A stretch of DNA of 64,000 nt from Bernardetia sp963719525 (GCA_963719525.1 CAVRCG010000001.1:620001-684000), one strand, 5' to 3'. Shown: positions 9,003 to 19,501, counted from the first letter of the stretch. Numbers and translations are program-made. The notes: a model not told the origin generated them from the letters alone.

Positions 9003-10022
9003 CTACTTCTGCCTCTCCTGTATTTGCATCAAAAACTGTTTCAAAAACTGCTTTTGATTTTCGTGTCTTACCGAAAGGTTATCCAAATCTTGATAAGCTG
9101 TTTCAAAATATTCGTTCATTTTCTCTTCTGTAACTTTTCTTATATTTAATTTAGTATAAATTTCTGTAACAGCTTTTACTTTTTCACTTTCATCAAAATC
9201 AGTATTTTTTTCAGTTTTATCTATCCAACTTTGAAGCTCCTTATTTCCCTTTTTCCTTTCTAACTCTAAAGCTGTTAGCATTAAATAGGTCTTTTTGTTT
9301 TCTATAATATCTCCACCTACTCGTTTTCCAAATGTTTCTGGATTGGCATACACATCAAGAATATCATCGTGAAGTTGAAAACCGATTCCTGCTGAAATTC
9401 CTATTTCTCTTAGTTGCTGCGCTTCAAACGGTTTTGCACCTCCCAGAATTGCTCCTAATTCTAATGAAAAACCTAATAAAACGGCTGTTTTGAGTTTTAT
9501 CATTTCAAGATATTCCTCTAGTTGCACATCATTGCGTTTTTCAAATTCCATATCAAACTGCTGTCCTTCACAAACTCCAATGGCACATTTATTAAAAAGC
9601 TGCAAAATTAATGGAAACTTATCCGATGGAATGGATTCTGAAAACCATTGATACGTCTTTATTAACATTAAATCTCCTGACAATAAAGCTGTATTTTCGT
9701 CCCATTTTTCATGAGCCGTTTCTTTACCTCTACGGATTGGCGCATTATCCATAATGTCATCATGTAATAGAGTAAAATTATGAAAAACCTCTGTTACAAT
9801 CGCAGGTGCAACGGCATTTTTCCATTCATTATCATACAAAGAATAGCCTAAAAGAACGAGCAGAGGACGCATTCTTTTTCCTCCTAGCGACATAATGTAT
9901 TCGATGGGAGCGTACAAATCTTTAGGTTTTCCTTCTGTTTTTAAGGCTTTGATATGAGTTTCAAGTGCTTTTTGAGCTTCTTGTAAGGAGAATGTAGGAA
10001 TGGCAGTAGTTTCTTTTGACAT
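9003..10022 (-). CDS. Trans-polyprenyl diphosphate synthase
   Basis: This enzyme condenses isopentenyl diphosphate onto an allylic primer to build linear prenyl chains for quinones or carotenoids. The 339-residue protein has both aspartate-rich motifs: LLHDDIMDNAPIRRG (first, preceded by GGKRMRPLLVLLGY) and FQLHDDILDVYANPETFGKRVGGDI (second). The KTYLM block follows as in the family. Two bulky-side-chain positions before the first DDxxD (FHNFTLL) would limit chain length, but I cannot assign C15, C20 or longer. A palindromic repeat sits 14 bp upstream of the start. Confidence 0.9.
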   Translation of the reverse strand: MSKETTAIPTFSLQEAQKALETHIKALKTEGKPKDLYAPIEYIMSLGGKRMRPLLVLLGYSLYDNEWKNAVAPAIVTEVFHNFTLLHDDIMDNAPIRRGKETAHEKWDENTALLSGDLMLIKTYQWFSESIPSDKFPLILQLFNKCAIGVCEGQQFDMEFEKRNDVQLEEYLEMIKLKTAVLLGFSLELGAILGGAKPFEAQQLREIGISAGIGFQLHDDILDVYANPETFGKRVGGDIIENKKTYLMLTALELERKKGNKELQSWIDKTEKNTDFDESEKVKAVTEIYTKLNIRKVTEEKMNEYFETAYQDLDNLSVRHENQKQFLKQFLMQIQERQK

Positions 10023-10035
10023 TATAAAGTATTTT

Positions 10036-10072
10036 GTTGTTGGTGTCGCTACGCTAAAACACCAACAACGGC
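10036..10072. repeat. Dispersed palindromic repeat, GTTGTTGGTG family
   Basis: A full 37-bp copy (GTTGTTGGTG ... CACCAACAACGGC) lies directly upstream of the prenyl synthase start. The centre reads TCGCTACGCTAAAA instead of TCGCTTCGCTAAAA. Confidence 0.85.
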
Positions 10073-10262
10073 AGGAACAAATAATAAGTGTAGAATTTAA
10101 TAGTCAAATATAGATAAGTAAATTTGAGTTTCCCAATTTTGTAATTAAATTATACGCACAAAAAAATAGTATAGAATTTCATTATTTTGAAATTTTATAC
10201 TACAATTTACTTCAAACTTTGTAAATAGTCTATAATCAGACTTTGACAATAGTTGATACAAC

Positions 10263-10571
10263 TTATTCTATCAAAGAATCTGCAATCTGCTGAACTTCTT
10301 CAACTGGTAATTTTGTATTCTTGGCTACCCTTTCAACAGAAATATCATCTGCAAGAAAATTCTTAGCGATTTCTCTAGAAATATCGTGTCCAAATTTTGA
10401 TTTTTCTTTTGACTGTTCGTTTGCAAAATCTACAAAGTGCTTGTTATCTTTATAAATTTTCTCTTTTTCTTGATATAAAGAACGCTGTTCATCTGACAAA
10501 CTTTCCATTTCCTCTTTGCTCAAAAGGACAAAATCGTTCATATATTCTATAAGTTGGTTCATCGAATCCAT
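10263..10571 (-). CDS. Small protein resembling the C-terminal part of Rpn/PD-(D/E)xK transposase-like nucleases
   Basis: This 102-residue acidic, helical protein ends in a helix-turn-helix-like stretch, AKNFLADDISVERVAKNTKL followed by PVEEVQQIADSL. That resembles the 'A..LL..G.s.e.Ia..TGLs.eeI..L' tail of Rpn-family recombination-promoting nucleases. The nuclease part is absent, so it may be a stand-alone tail domain or a decayed remnant. No partner gene is evident. Confidence 0.5.
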   Translation of the reverse strand: MDSMNQLIEYMNDFVLLSKEEMESLSDEQRSLYQEKEKIYKDNKHFVDFANEQSKEKSKFGHDISREIAKNFLADDISVERVAKNTKLPVEEVQQIADSLIE

Positions 10572-10695
10572 AATTTTTACTTGTTTTAGTGAATATTTTT
10601 TTAGTTTTTCTATATCAAATAAACTATAAATTGCAAGTATTGTTTGATAATTACTAAAATTATTAGCAATTTTAACGTAAGAAGTGTTTCAAAAT

Positions 10696-11571
10696 CTATT
10701 TGATTAAGTTTCTCAATTTTATTTTCAAGTTATTTTTCTCTTCTTCATTTAGGTTTTCTGTATATTCTAAAAATTTAAGAGAAAATTTTCTTAGTGCATT
10801 ATTAAACCATTTTTCATTATTTTTAGAAGAATCTGATTGAATAATTTCTAACCACTCAGCAGCCAAATAATCTTGCCAATCAGTTAATAATTTTATTTTC
10901 TCCCTATTAATTTCACTTCTATTTTCTACAAAAAGAGTATTTCGGTCTATTTTCTTGTATTTTCTATTCCAATCTACCAAATTTTTGAAACCTACTTGTG
11001 GTCGTGGACTTCTATCAGGAAAAGGAAGTTTTTCTGTAACGCTATTAATATAAAAACCAGTCGCAACTGAAACAGAATTGGTATTTCGTTTGATGAAAAT
11101 TACCCATTCAAATGGTACAACTTGTTGAATACTTGAACCTGGAATTGTATCCGTTTTTGTAGATTTCAATTCTACAGACTCATAAAAAAGAGTTGTTCCA
11201 TCACTAATTTCCAAATATAAATCTGGATTGGTATAAACTGAATTTTTAGATTTCGTAGTTACCTGTCTTTGGCTTGTAGTCAATTCTTCTGGTAAGAAAA
11301 TATTTTTTATTTGATACTTAAAAAGTTCTTTTGTATCAATCTGATGTATTTCTGAATCCATTTGTAAGCTAATTTTTTCAATTTTCGTTTCTCTTATCGA
11401 ATTATGAATCGATAGAAATTCCTTAAAATAGCGTTTCAAAAACTCATCTGTATTGGCTTCTTCTGACTGAAATTTTATTAAATCAAGTTCATTTTTGGTA
11501 GAATTTAATTTTTGTTCAATTTCATAAAAATAGACAAACAAAAAACAAGTTAGTGGAGTAATTTCGTTCAT
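10696..11571 (-). CDS. Type II restriction endonuclease (PD-(D/E)xK), partner of the adjacent methyltransferase
   Basis: The 291-residue protein contains a likely nuclease core: NPDLYLEISDGTTLFYESVELKSTK (split here as NPDLYLEI, then YESVELKSTK), followed by IPGSSIQQVVPFEWVIFIKR. The D...ExK arrangement is typical of restriction enzymes, and the PGSSIQQ..P.EWVIF block recurs in a group of type II endonucleases. It lies 30 bp downstream of a cytosine-5 methyltransferase gene in the same direction, which is the strongest functional clue. The recognition sequence cannot be deduced. Confidence 0.75.
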   Translation of the reverse strand: MNEITPLTCFLFVYFYEIEQKLNSTKNELDLIKFQSEEANTDEFLKRYFKEFLSIHNSIRETKIEKISLQMDSEIHQIDTKELFKYQIKNIFLPEELTTSQRQVTTKSKNSVYTNPDLYLEISDGTTLFYESVELKSTKTDTIPGSSIQQVVPFEWVIFIKRNTNSVSVATGFYINSVTEKLPFPDRSPRPQVGFKNLVDWNRKYKKIDRNTLFVENRSEINREKIKLLTDWQDYLAAEWLEIIQSDSSKNNEKWFNNALRKFSLKFLEYTENLNEEEKNNLKIKLRNLIK

Positions 11572-11601
11572 AATAATTGATTAGAATATTTCTTTGACTT
11601 T

Positions 11602-12957
11602 TTATTTTATTTTTCCTTTGCTTTCTTCTTTACCAAAATACAATTCCCAGTTGCTTTCAATTTTCTTAGCCAAATGATACGCTAAAAAAGGAGGAACAGC
11701 ATTTCCTACTAGTTTGTAACCCACAGAAGCACTTACTTCAAACCTATTTTTCATTTGTTTTTTAGGAATCACAAAATTATAATCATCTGGAAAAGTCTGT
11801 ATTCTGGCACATTCTCTAAGTGTCAAACGTCTTTCTTTATAGCCTTTTTCTAATTCTTGATTTATTTTACCTCCATTTTCTTTACTCAATCGCCTATATT
11901 CTATATTTCCGTGGTGTTCTGCACGAATAGTTGGTGCTAGTTTTTCTAAATCTACTTCTTTTTGCCCTTGACAATGCGTTCCCATAAACTTAGCTTTCGA
12001 ATAATATTTTTGAGAAATATCTGTACTATTTTCAGGCTCTTCCAAATCCTTTAAAACGGCTTTGCTTTTGGTAAAATTGATCATCAAATCTTGTAAAGGA
12101 GAATAATAAATTTCGCCATTCAGACGATGAGTAGGAATTGGATAAGGTGTATATTTTTCTGAAATGGTAGCTTTACCTAATTCTTTTAAGGCTTCTTTTG
12201 TCAGAGCTGATTTTTTGAAACCAATAAAAAATATACGTTCTCTTGACTGTGGAACGCCATACATTCCTGAATGAAGAATTTTTGTAAGCACTAAATATCC
12301 CTCTTTTTTTCCTTCTGTGGAATTAATATCTGAAAAATCATTTTGGATAATTTTTTCTACTTCTCCCAAATTAGTAAGTCCTTTTACATTTTCGGCAACA
12401 AAAATTTTCGGCTTCGTAATTTCTATTACTTTCTTCATCCAAATATATAATTGTCCTCGTGTTTCTTCGGAAGGAATTGTGTTTTTTATACTCTCATTAT
12501 TTGGATTTTTATCTATATTTTCAATCAATTTTCCATTATGGTCTTTGTGCGAATCAAATCCTTTTCGCTTTCCAGAAACACTAAAATCTTGACACGGAAA
12601 ACCTCCTGTAACAATTTCTACGTTTTGAGGAAAAACAGTTGTATCTCCATTCTGAAATTGTTTTACAAAATCTACAATACTACCAACTTTAAAAATTTCT
12701 TTTTCCTTATCTTGTTGAATTTCTTTTTTAGTCAAAAAATAATCATTCCAAGTCTTTTTTGCGTACTGATTAATATCATTTGCAAATTTTGTTTCGAAAA
12801 TGGTTTCTTTGAGGTAATAATAAAAATCGTCTTCTTTCTCAACCCATTCTTGATTTATCTTTGTATTTATAATTCCTTTGAGAACCTTAAAACCTCCTTC
12901 AAACCCAATATCCATTCCACCACACCCAGAAAAAAGGGAAACCAAATTCTTTTTCAT
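11602..12957 (-). CDS. DNA (cytosine-5) methyltransferase of a type II restriction-modification system
   Basis: The 451-residue protein has the ordered C5-methyltransferase motifs: LFSGCGGMDIGFEGGF (motif I, AdoMet binding), IVTGGFPCQDFSVSGKRKGF (motif IV with the catalytic Cys of PCQ), FVAENVKGL (motif VI, ENV), QSRERIFFIGF (motif VIII), and RECARIQTFPDDY with YKLVGNAVPPFLA (motifs IX and X). It protects host DNA from the neighbouring endonuclease. The variable region between VIII and IX holds the specificity domain; its target is unknown. Confidence 0.95.
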   Translation of the reverse strand: MKKNLVSLFSGCGGMDIGFEGGFKVLKGIINTKINQEWVEKEDDFYYYLKETIFETKFANDINQYAKKTWNDYFLTKKEIQQDKEKEIFKVGSIVDFVKQFQNGDTTVFPQNVEIVTGGFPCQDFSVSGKRKGFDSHKDHNGKLIENIDKNPNNESIKNTIPSEETRGQLYIWMKKVIEITKPKIFVAENVKGLTNLGEVEKIIQNDFSDINSTEGKKEGYLVLTKILHSGMYGVPQSRERIFFIGFKKSALTKEALKELGKATISEKYTPYPIPTHRLNGEIYYSPLQDLMINFTKSKAVLKDLEEPENSTDISQKYYSKAKFMGTHCQGQKEVDLEKLAPTIRAEHHGNIEYRRLSKENGGKINQELEKGYKERRLTLRECARIQTFPDDYNFVIPKKQMKNRFEVSASVGYKLVGNAVPPFLAYHLAKKIESNWELYFGKEESKGKIK

Positions 12958-13111
12958 TTTTATATTTCTTTAAATTCTATAAATGTGTCTTATTCTATAA
13001 TTCAAATAGTATTTACTAATTATTATCCTTGTTGTCATTTATTTAAACACAACAATTTTCAGTTGAATTAGCCGTTTAATCAATTCGTAATTTTTAATTT
13101 TTAATTCGTAA

Positions 13112-16100
13112 TTATCTAAGTATATCAGCAATATCACTTTTAGAAAGTGTTTTGACAAAACTAGATTCTGTTGTAATCAAATCTTGTGAAAGTGCTATTT
13201 TTTGTTGTTGTAAGGCTAATATTTTTTCCTCTACTGAATTTTGAGTAATGAATTTATAAATAAAAACTTTGTTTTCTTGTCCAATTCTATGCGCTCTATC
13301 AACGGCTTGCGCTTCAATAGCAGGATTCCACCAAGGGTCTAACATAAAAACATAATCGGCAGCCGTCAAGTTTAGTCCCACTCCACCAGCTTTTAGAGAA
13401 AGTAAAAATACTTTTATTTTATCGTTGTTTTGAAAGTTTTCTACCTCTGCTTTTCGGTCTTTTGTTCCTCCATCAAGATACGAATAATTGACATTTTCTT
13501 TGTCTAATTCTTTCCGAACTAAAGTAAGATGCCTTACAAACTGACTGAAAATAAGCACTTTATGCCCTTTACTCAAAACGGTTTGCAGCTTTTCCCACAA
13601 ATCAGAAAATTTACCAGAATCGCCTTCATAATCTGGATCGACCATTTTTGGGTGATTAGCGAGTTGTCTTAATCTAGTCAAACCTTGCAGGAGCATAATT
13701 TGAGATTTGCCCATTCCTTGAATTTCGATATGCTTCAAAATTTCATTTCTGTAATAGGATTTGGCTTCTTCATAAACTTTTTCCTGTGATTTGCTCATTT
13801 CTACATAAATGATATTTTCTACTTTTGGAGGCAAATCTGTTGCTACTTGTTTTTTGGTTCTTCGAAGAATAAAAGGTTTTATAATAGTTTGTAGCTTTCT
13901 TGCTTTATCAACGTCATTTTGTTTTTCTATAGGTAGTTGATAATGCGTTTTGAAGAATTTTTGATTGCCCAAAAGTCCACCATTTACAAACGACATTTGC
14001 GACCACAAATCTAGCGTAGAATTTTCAATCGGAGTTCCTGTCAAGATAAGTTTGAAACGAGATTTTAATGTTTTGACAGCCTTTGAGATTGCCGAAGTAG
14101 GATTTTTTATAGCTTGAGATTCATCTAAAATTACATAATTAAAATAAAATCCATTCAAAATATCGGCATCAATACGCATCGTTCCGTAAGAAGTCAGGAT
14201 TACATCGTACTTTGGAAAATAAGTAACAATATCTTTATTTCGGTCTGTTCCAGTATATCGCCAAACCTTCAAATCAGGAGCAAATTTTTTGGCTTCGACA
14301 GCCCAATTATACAAAAGTGAAGTAGGCATAATGAGTAAAGATGGCGCAACTTCTCCTTCTTTTTCCTTCTGTGATTGCAGCAAAGCTAATGTTTGAACGG
14401 TTTTTCCAAGTCCCATGTCGTCAGCCAAACAACCACCAAAATTAAATTCTTGCAAAAAACGAAGCCAATTATAACCTGCTTTTTGATAGGGTCGTAATGT
14501 TCCTTTAAATCCTTTTGGAAGTTCAAAATCTTCTATTTCTCCAAAATTATCAGCATCGTATAACTTTTGAAGTTTTCGGTTCATGGTTACATTTGCCAAA
14601 TTTCCCTGCTCTAAGTTCTGAACTAAGGCTAAATGATGTTTTTTGAGTGCAAAGCGTTCATCTTTTGACTGCATAAACTCAAACAGTTCACTATATTCTA
14701 CAAACCATTCTTCTGGAATAACGGCAATTTCTCCATTTGGAAGCACAAATTCGTGTTGTCTTTTCAAAATATACTGACGAAGTTGCATAAACGGAATTTG
14801 ATATTCTCCAAAAAATACTTTTGCATTTATATCAAACCAATCTTTATTTTCATTAATCGAAATGCTGATTTGAGATTTTCCAATAAAATAATTTTTACCT
14901 TCTTCGCTCTTGTGCTGCTTTAATTCTACTCCTAATTCTTCTAAAATACTTTCATTTTTGGTAATCCACGAAAAAGCCTTTGAACGAGGAAGTGTAATTT
15001 TTCCTTTTTGAATAATTAATCCTAATTCTTTGAGCTTCGAAATGATTGCTTTTTCTGTTACGACTTGTCTAATGAATTTTGTAAAACTAAAATTACCTTC
15101 CTTATTCTCAAAAATGACATGACTATTTTGGTTTTCGTTTAATTCTGAAACTTTATAAACTTCATTGTTATATCTAAAATTGAGTTCGAAAACTACTGTG
15201 TTTTCGCTCTCGTTTTGATTTGATTTTGGGTTAGAATTATTTTTTGTAGAATTAGACAAATCAAAGAGTGAGCCTGTAGAAGAAGACAAAATCTTAAAAT
15301 GTAGTTCTGCTTTTGGGTCGTGTCTTTTTGTAAAAATATCAAAACCTACTGCAATTACATCGTAGGACGAAATAAGAGAAGCGACAAATTTTTCATAATA
15401 TTTTTCCTCCACACTTTTATTGACTAAAATGAATTTTTTGCGTAGAAATGGTTTTAGCTTTGCGCCTTCCAATGGTCTGTCGAAATGGTATAAAATATTT
15501 TTGTGCAGCAGCCACGCAGGAGAACTACAAACGATTTTTGCATCAGACTGACGAAATTCTATCGTTTTTTGAGAAGGCTTAATTGAATCGTGTTTTATGG
15601 TTGGATAGTATTGTGTGCTATCTGGATTTTTATAAACGTGAAAAAGAATGGTAGCAGGTTTTTTTGGAATTTTCAATAAAATCTCCTGTTGGAGTTCCGT
15701 CCTTTTGCATCGTATAGACGAGCTTGTTTTTCTCTAAAAGAAGGCTCAAGATTTTTAGCTTTCTTGTTTCTATATAATCCTCAATTAGCTTTTGTATAAC
15801 TTTATCGCCTTTTTCTTCATCAAAAATACCATATATAAAATCATAAACATTTAGTTTTCTGTTTATATTTCCTGTTTTGTTGGTTCTTTTTACTGCGTTA
15901 GTTGCTTTGGAAGAAACAGCACTAAATTTTTTGACAATGGCATCTTGTTGAATAGATTCCATTAGTTTTATGAGTTCATAATCCGACTCTGAGAGTCCGT
16001 TATCAAACTCGTGAGCATTACGAGAAGAAATATTTTGATATTTGAGAGTCAGTTTTCCGTGTTGAACCTGTACCACAAAAGACTCAAACAAACAACCCAA

Positions 16101-16160
16101 AAATTGATGTTCGTAAAGTGAATAAACAACCTTAAAAGATTCGGTAGGCGAAACATTCAT
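13112..16160 (-). pseudogene. SNF2-family DEAD/DEAH helicase with a single-base frameshift
   Basis: The N-terminal part (16160 to about 15665) starts MNVSPTESFKVVYSLYEHQ, typical of large Bacteroidota SNF2 helicases. The frame then shifts by one base at a seven-base A run (T run at 15659-15665 on the plus strand). It continues as PATILFHVYKNPDSTQYYP through a complete SNF2 ATPase: DDMGLGKTVQTLALL (Walker A), ILDESQAIKNP (Walker B, DESQ), LTGTPIENS, LLSLKAGGVGLNLT and DRAHRIGQ (motifs V and VI). Removing one A restores an uninterrupted protein of about 1015 residues. The gene would encode a DNA translocase for chromatin or repair transactions. The break may be a sequencing error, since a clean pair of halves remains. 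Confidence 0.88.
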
Positions 16161-16281
16161 AAGAAAACAGTAGATAAAACGATAGAAAACAAATCAAAAA
16201 TTGTTTGCCTTTTTAGATTTAAGACAACTTCAAAAATACGGATTTTTTTTGATTTTTGTGTAATTTCAATTTCTACAAATA

Positions 16282-16494
16282 GGGCATGTTTATGAAAAAT
16301 AATTGAATTTAAAAATGTATCTAATCAAACAAATTAGCTACGCTGCTCCTTCGGGGTATAGTATTTTTTTGACTTTGACAGTCCTTTCACAAGGCTGTCA
16401 ATAGTTTAAAAAATAAGCACTCTTGCACTAAACTATTGTCAGAGTTATTTTGGATTACCAAAAAAACTACTGACAAAGTTTTTATGAATATGCC
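16282..16494. mobile_element. MITE-like element with imperfect 17-bp terminal inverted repeats
   Basis: The left end GGGCATGTTTATGAAAAA (16282 onward) and the right end, read as its reverse complement GGCATATTCATAAAAAC, match at about 13 of 17 positions. The 213-bp interior encodes no protein and carries nested hairpins (TTTGACAGTCC / GGCTGTCAATAG, and AACTATTGTCAG). No clear target duplication is visible. Confidence 0.45.
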
Positions 16495-16523
16495 ATGTTT
16501 TTTAGATAATAACTTGTAGCTTT

Positions 16524-17369
16524 TTAATTTGTAATTTCTTTCCTTCCTCCGAAAAGTTTAGTTTTCAGTTTCTCCAACTTCTCAAAAAAAGAGTTCGGCA
16601 AACTTTTTCTCAATGTTTCTACAAAATAAGTCCAAACAATAAGTTTCCAAAACGAAAAAGCCGTTTTCAGACTTTTATCGTGTTTTTGCACAATTTCTTT
16701 AGATTCGAAACGAACTTTTATTTTATTTTTACTGCTCAGTCCATCTGTTTTAAAATTTGCTATGGGTTTTGGGAAGTAATAAAACGAAATTCCTTTTCTA
16801 TAAAGCTCATAAACCTGCTCAAAATCAGAAGTAATATAATTTCCAGAAAAAAGTTCTTTTTTGGCTAAATTGGTCTTCAAAAGCATACTTTGATGGCAAA
16901 ATTTCATTCCTGTCCACGTTTTATTTAATGGTTCTGCTTTTACTATTTCTGAAAATGTTTGATTAATGACGTTGTAATCTCCATAAATCAAATCTGGAAA
17001 ACTAGATTTACTTTCAAAATTTTGATACAAGTCTGTAAATAGTTCTTCAATAATTGTATCACTTGTAAAAGTATCGCCAGCATTCATAAACAAAATATAA
17101 TCTCCATTTTTGTTTGCTTGAGCTAAATTTATGGCTTTATTCATTGCATCATAAATTCCATTATCTTTCTCGCTTATATAATTATCAATATCGCTTTCAT
17201 ATTTTTTTATAATGTCTAATGTATTGTCTTTTGAGTTTCCATCAATAATTATATATTCAATATTTGGGTAAGTTTGTTTTGCTACATTTTGGATTGTTTT
17301 TTCTAACTCTGGTGCAGCATTATAACAAACAGTTGCTATGGTAAGGGTTGGGAATTTGATTTTTTTCAT
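16524..17369 (-). CDS. Family 2 glycosyltransferase (WcaA/WcaE-like)
   Basis: The 281-residue soluble protein starts TLTIATVCYNAAPELEKTIQ, continues IEYIIIDGNSKDNTLDII and NGIYDAMNKAINLA, and has YILFMNAGDTF as the DxD-equivalent region. This pattern matches transferases that add hexoses to lipid-linked repeat units of colanic-acid-type polysaccharides. It is the last gene of a minus-strand polysaccharide group and probably acts at the cytoplasmic face of the inner membrane. Confidence 0.85.
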   Translation of the reverse strand: MKKIKFPTLTIATVCYNAAPELEKTIQNVAKQTYPNIEYIIIDGNSKDNTLDIIKKYESDIDNYISEKDNGIYDAMNKAINLAQANKNGDYILFMNAGDTFTSDTIIEELFTDLYQNFESKSSFPDLIYGDYNVINQTFSEIVKAEPLNKTWTGMKFCHQSMLLKTNLAKKELFSGNYITSDFEQVYELYRKGISFYYFPKPIANFKTDGLSSKNKIKVRFESKEIVQKHDKSLKTAFSFWKLIVWTYFVETLRKSLPNSFFEKLEKLKTKLFGGRKEITN

Positions 17370-17403
17370 TTTACTTTGGATTTACTGCTTTCTTTACCTT
17401 TCC

Positions 17404-17454
17404 GAAGGCTGAAGCCTACGGTACATTTTCGCACACTAAAGTGTACGCTACATT
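17404..17454. repeat. Double-hairpin dispersed repeat at a glycosyltransferase stop codon
   Basis: Palindromes AGGCTGAAGCCT and ACACTAAAGTGT flank ACGGTACATTTTCGC, the same architecture as the unit at 2000-2048. Again the minus-strand gene (17448-18683) takes its TAG stop from the edge of the repeat. Confidence 0.75.
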
Positions 17455-18683
17455 TTTGTAACGGTATGATAAACTTCTATTACTTTCGAAACATAACTTT
17501 CTGTACTAAAATTTTCTTTCACAAACTCAAACGCATGTTGCCTTATCCCATTACATAATTCTTCATTTTCCATTGCAAAAATCATTTTTTTCGCTAAATC
17601 TTCCTCATCAAAATTATATAAAAAACCTGTTATTTTGTCTTCTATAAGTTCGCTCGTTGCACCACTATTTTTTCCAATCAAAATGCAGCCACACGCCATT
17701 CCTTCAATCGTTACACGTCCCATTCCTTCGGCTTCCGAACACATTAAAAGAACATTACTTTCCAAAAGTTTTGAAATCGGATTTGAAATATATCCTTCAA
17801 AAATTACCTTTTCTTCTAAAGAATAATGATTTACCAAACCTTCTAGTTCTTCTTGATAGCCTTTAAAATTTGACTTTCCGATAATTTGTAATACTGTATT
17901 TGAATATTTTTTGTGTACTTCTGCAAATGCTTTTATGGCTTCTGCTTGTCCTTTTGCTGGATGTAAAAGTCCTAAAATGGTAAAAACAAACGGCTTTTGC
18001 TTATTTTGATTATCTATTTTTTGCTTTTCAAATTGCTGTTGCAACTCTTCAAAGACCTGCTTTTCAAAAATTCCATTATAGATTAAAAATGTGTTTTGAT
18101 GAATTGATTTACTCTCATTTTTACTTTCTTTTTCACTATTTTGATTTGGAAAATGATGCTTCTCAATCGCTTTTGAAATCACAATTTTGGCATCTAATTT
18201 CTGCCATTCTTGTCGTACATTTTGCCACGAAGTATAAGGAACGAGAAAATAATCTTTGTCGCCAAATTCTCTAAAATGTTGAATGTGTGGAATGTGTAAT
18301 CCATTTGCTACAAACTGACCTATATCAAAAACAGAAGCGTTTGAATGAACAAGAGTAATATTTTTGTGTTCTGTCCACTTCAAAATTTTCAAAATTGCTT
18401 TTTCGTTTTTTACTTTCAACTTAAGAGCTGAATACCTAAAAAATAGATTTCTCAATAGTTTTTTCATTCCTTTTTCGTTAGGAGAAATGACTTGCATATT
18501 CAATGAAAAAGGAATTACTTTAAACTCAATATTATTTTTTTCTAATTCTTCTGTAAATTCTCCTTTTTGAGCTACGATTACAAAAGATTTTATAGTTGCA
18601 TTTTTCAAGCCTTTTAAAAGACTTAAAAGCGAACGATTTGCACCATAAAAATCTCCATAATGCGAAAGAAAAAGTAATTTCAT
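17448..18683 (-). CDS. Family 4 (GT-B) glycosyltransferase
   Basis: The 411-residue protein begins KLLFLSHYGDFYGANRSLL, a Gly/Ala-rich start typical of GT4. The C-terminal Rossmann half contains FTILGLLHPAKGQAEAIKAF, ILQIIGKS-like sequence, VIFEGYISNP, and the donor-binding E..GMGRVTIEGMACG with the EX7E glutamates, then ATSELIEDKITGFLYN. These are the retaining GT4 landmarks. It likely extends a cell-surface polysaccharide from a nucleotide sugar. Confidence 0.88.
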   Translation of the reverse strand: MKLLFLSHYGDFYGANRSLLSLLKGLKNATIKSFVIVAQKGEFTEELEKNNIEFKVIPFSLNMQVISPNEKGMKKLLRNLFFRYSALKLKVKNEKAILKILKWTEHKNITLVHSNASVFDIGQFVANGLHIPHIQHFREFGDKDYFLVPYTSWQNVRQEWQKLDAKIVISKAIEKHHFPNQNSEKESKNESKSIHQNTFLIYNGIFEKQVFEELQQQFEKQKIDNQNKQKPFVFTILGLLHPAKGQAEAIKAFAEVHKKYSNTVLQIIGKSNFKGYQEELEGLVNHYSLEEKVIFEGYISNPISKLLESNVLLMCSEAEGMGRVTIEGMACGCILIGKNSGATSELIEDKITGFLYNFDEEDLAKKMIFAMENEELCNGIRQHAFEFVKENFSTESYVSKVIEVYHTVTKM

Positions 18684-18742
18684 TTTTTTAAAGTATTTTT
18701 GCCTACAAATCTACAAAGTTAATTCTAACTCTCTCTCAATTT

Positions 18743-19501
18743 ATGGCAACTAAATGGCTTCCCAAATCAGTAAAAGAATTTATTTTAAAAAAAGCACTTA
18801 AAGGAAATTATGTTTTTTGTCCGTGTTGCAAAAACAATTTAGTTACTTTTTTTCCTTACGGAACAGTTGCTCGTTCGAACGCTTATTGTCCGATTTGTAG
18901 CTCGCTAGAAAGACACCGTTTGACGTGGCTTTTTTTGGAAAAGAATAATTTATTGTCTGCTCAAAATAAGAAAGAAGGAAAATTAAAGGTTTTACATGTT
19001 GCTCCCGAGCTTGCTCTTTTTCGTAATTTGTTAGATTTATCAAAGAAAAATAAAATTGATTATATACCTTGTGATAAGTTTGAAGAAGGATATCACTATC
19101 CCAAAATTACTAAAAACTATGATTTGACAGCTTTACCAGAAGCCGATAACTCCTTTGATTTGGTGCTTTGTTCTCACGTTTTGGAACACATTCCAGATGA
19201 TAAAAAAGCCTTACAAGAAATATATAGAGTTTTGAAACCGAGTGGAAAAGCGATTTTGTTAGTTCCTTTAGATGCAAAACTAGAAAAGACATACGAAGAT
19301 TTTACAATTGTTTCTCCAGAAGAACGTTTGAAAGCCTTTGGGCAAACTGACCACGTTCGAATGTACGGAACTGATTTTGATGCTAAAATTAAAAATATAG
19401 GTTTTGAAGTAGAACAGTTTAGCTCAAAAAATTTCAATTCTGATGAGCAGTTTAGATACGGATTATTGGAGGAAGATATTTTGTTTTGTGCTAGTAAGTA
19501 A
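18743..19501 (+). CDS. Class I SAM-dependent methyltransferase with an N-terminal zinc-ribbon-like CxxC pair
   Basis: The 252-residue protein has two CPxC pairs, FCPCCKNN near residue 22 and YCPICSSLERHR near residue 47, likely binding zinc. A methyltransferase fold follows: VLHVAPELALFRNL (motif I variant), ITKNYDLTALP, then SFDLVLCSHVLEHIPDDKKA and IYRVLKPSGKAILLVP. It is the only plus-strand gene in the polysaccharide group and starts 59 bp from the divergent GT4 gene. The substrate is unknown; context suggests surface glycans. Confidence 0.85.
   Translation: MATKWLPKSVKEFILKKALKGNYVFCPCCKNNLVTFFPYGTVARSNAYCPICSSLERHRLTWLFLEKNNLLSAQNKKEGKLKVLHVAPELALFRNLLDLSKKNKIDYIPCDKFEEGYHYPKITKNYDLTALPEADNSFDLVLCSHVLEHIPDDKKALQEIYRVLKPSGKAILLVPLDAKLEKTYEDFTIVSPEERLKAFGQTDHVRMYGTDFDAKIKNIGFEVEQFSSKNFNSDEQFRYGLLEEDILFCASK

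Noticed and set aside
12451..13071. 206-codon plus-strand reading frame opposite the methyltransferase
   Set aside because: It is a Phe/Ile/Asn-rich shadow of the AT-rich antisense strand of a well-supported methyltransferase gene.
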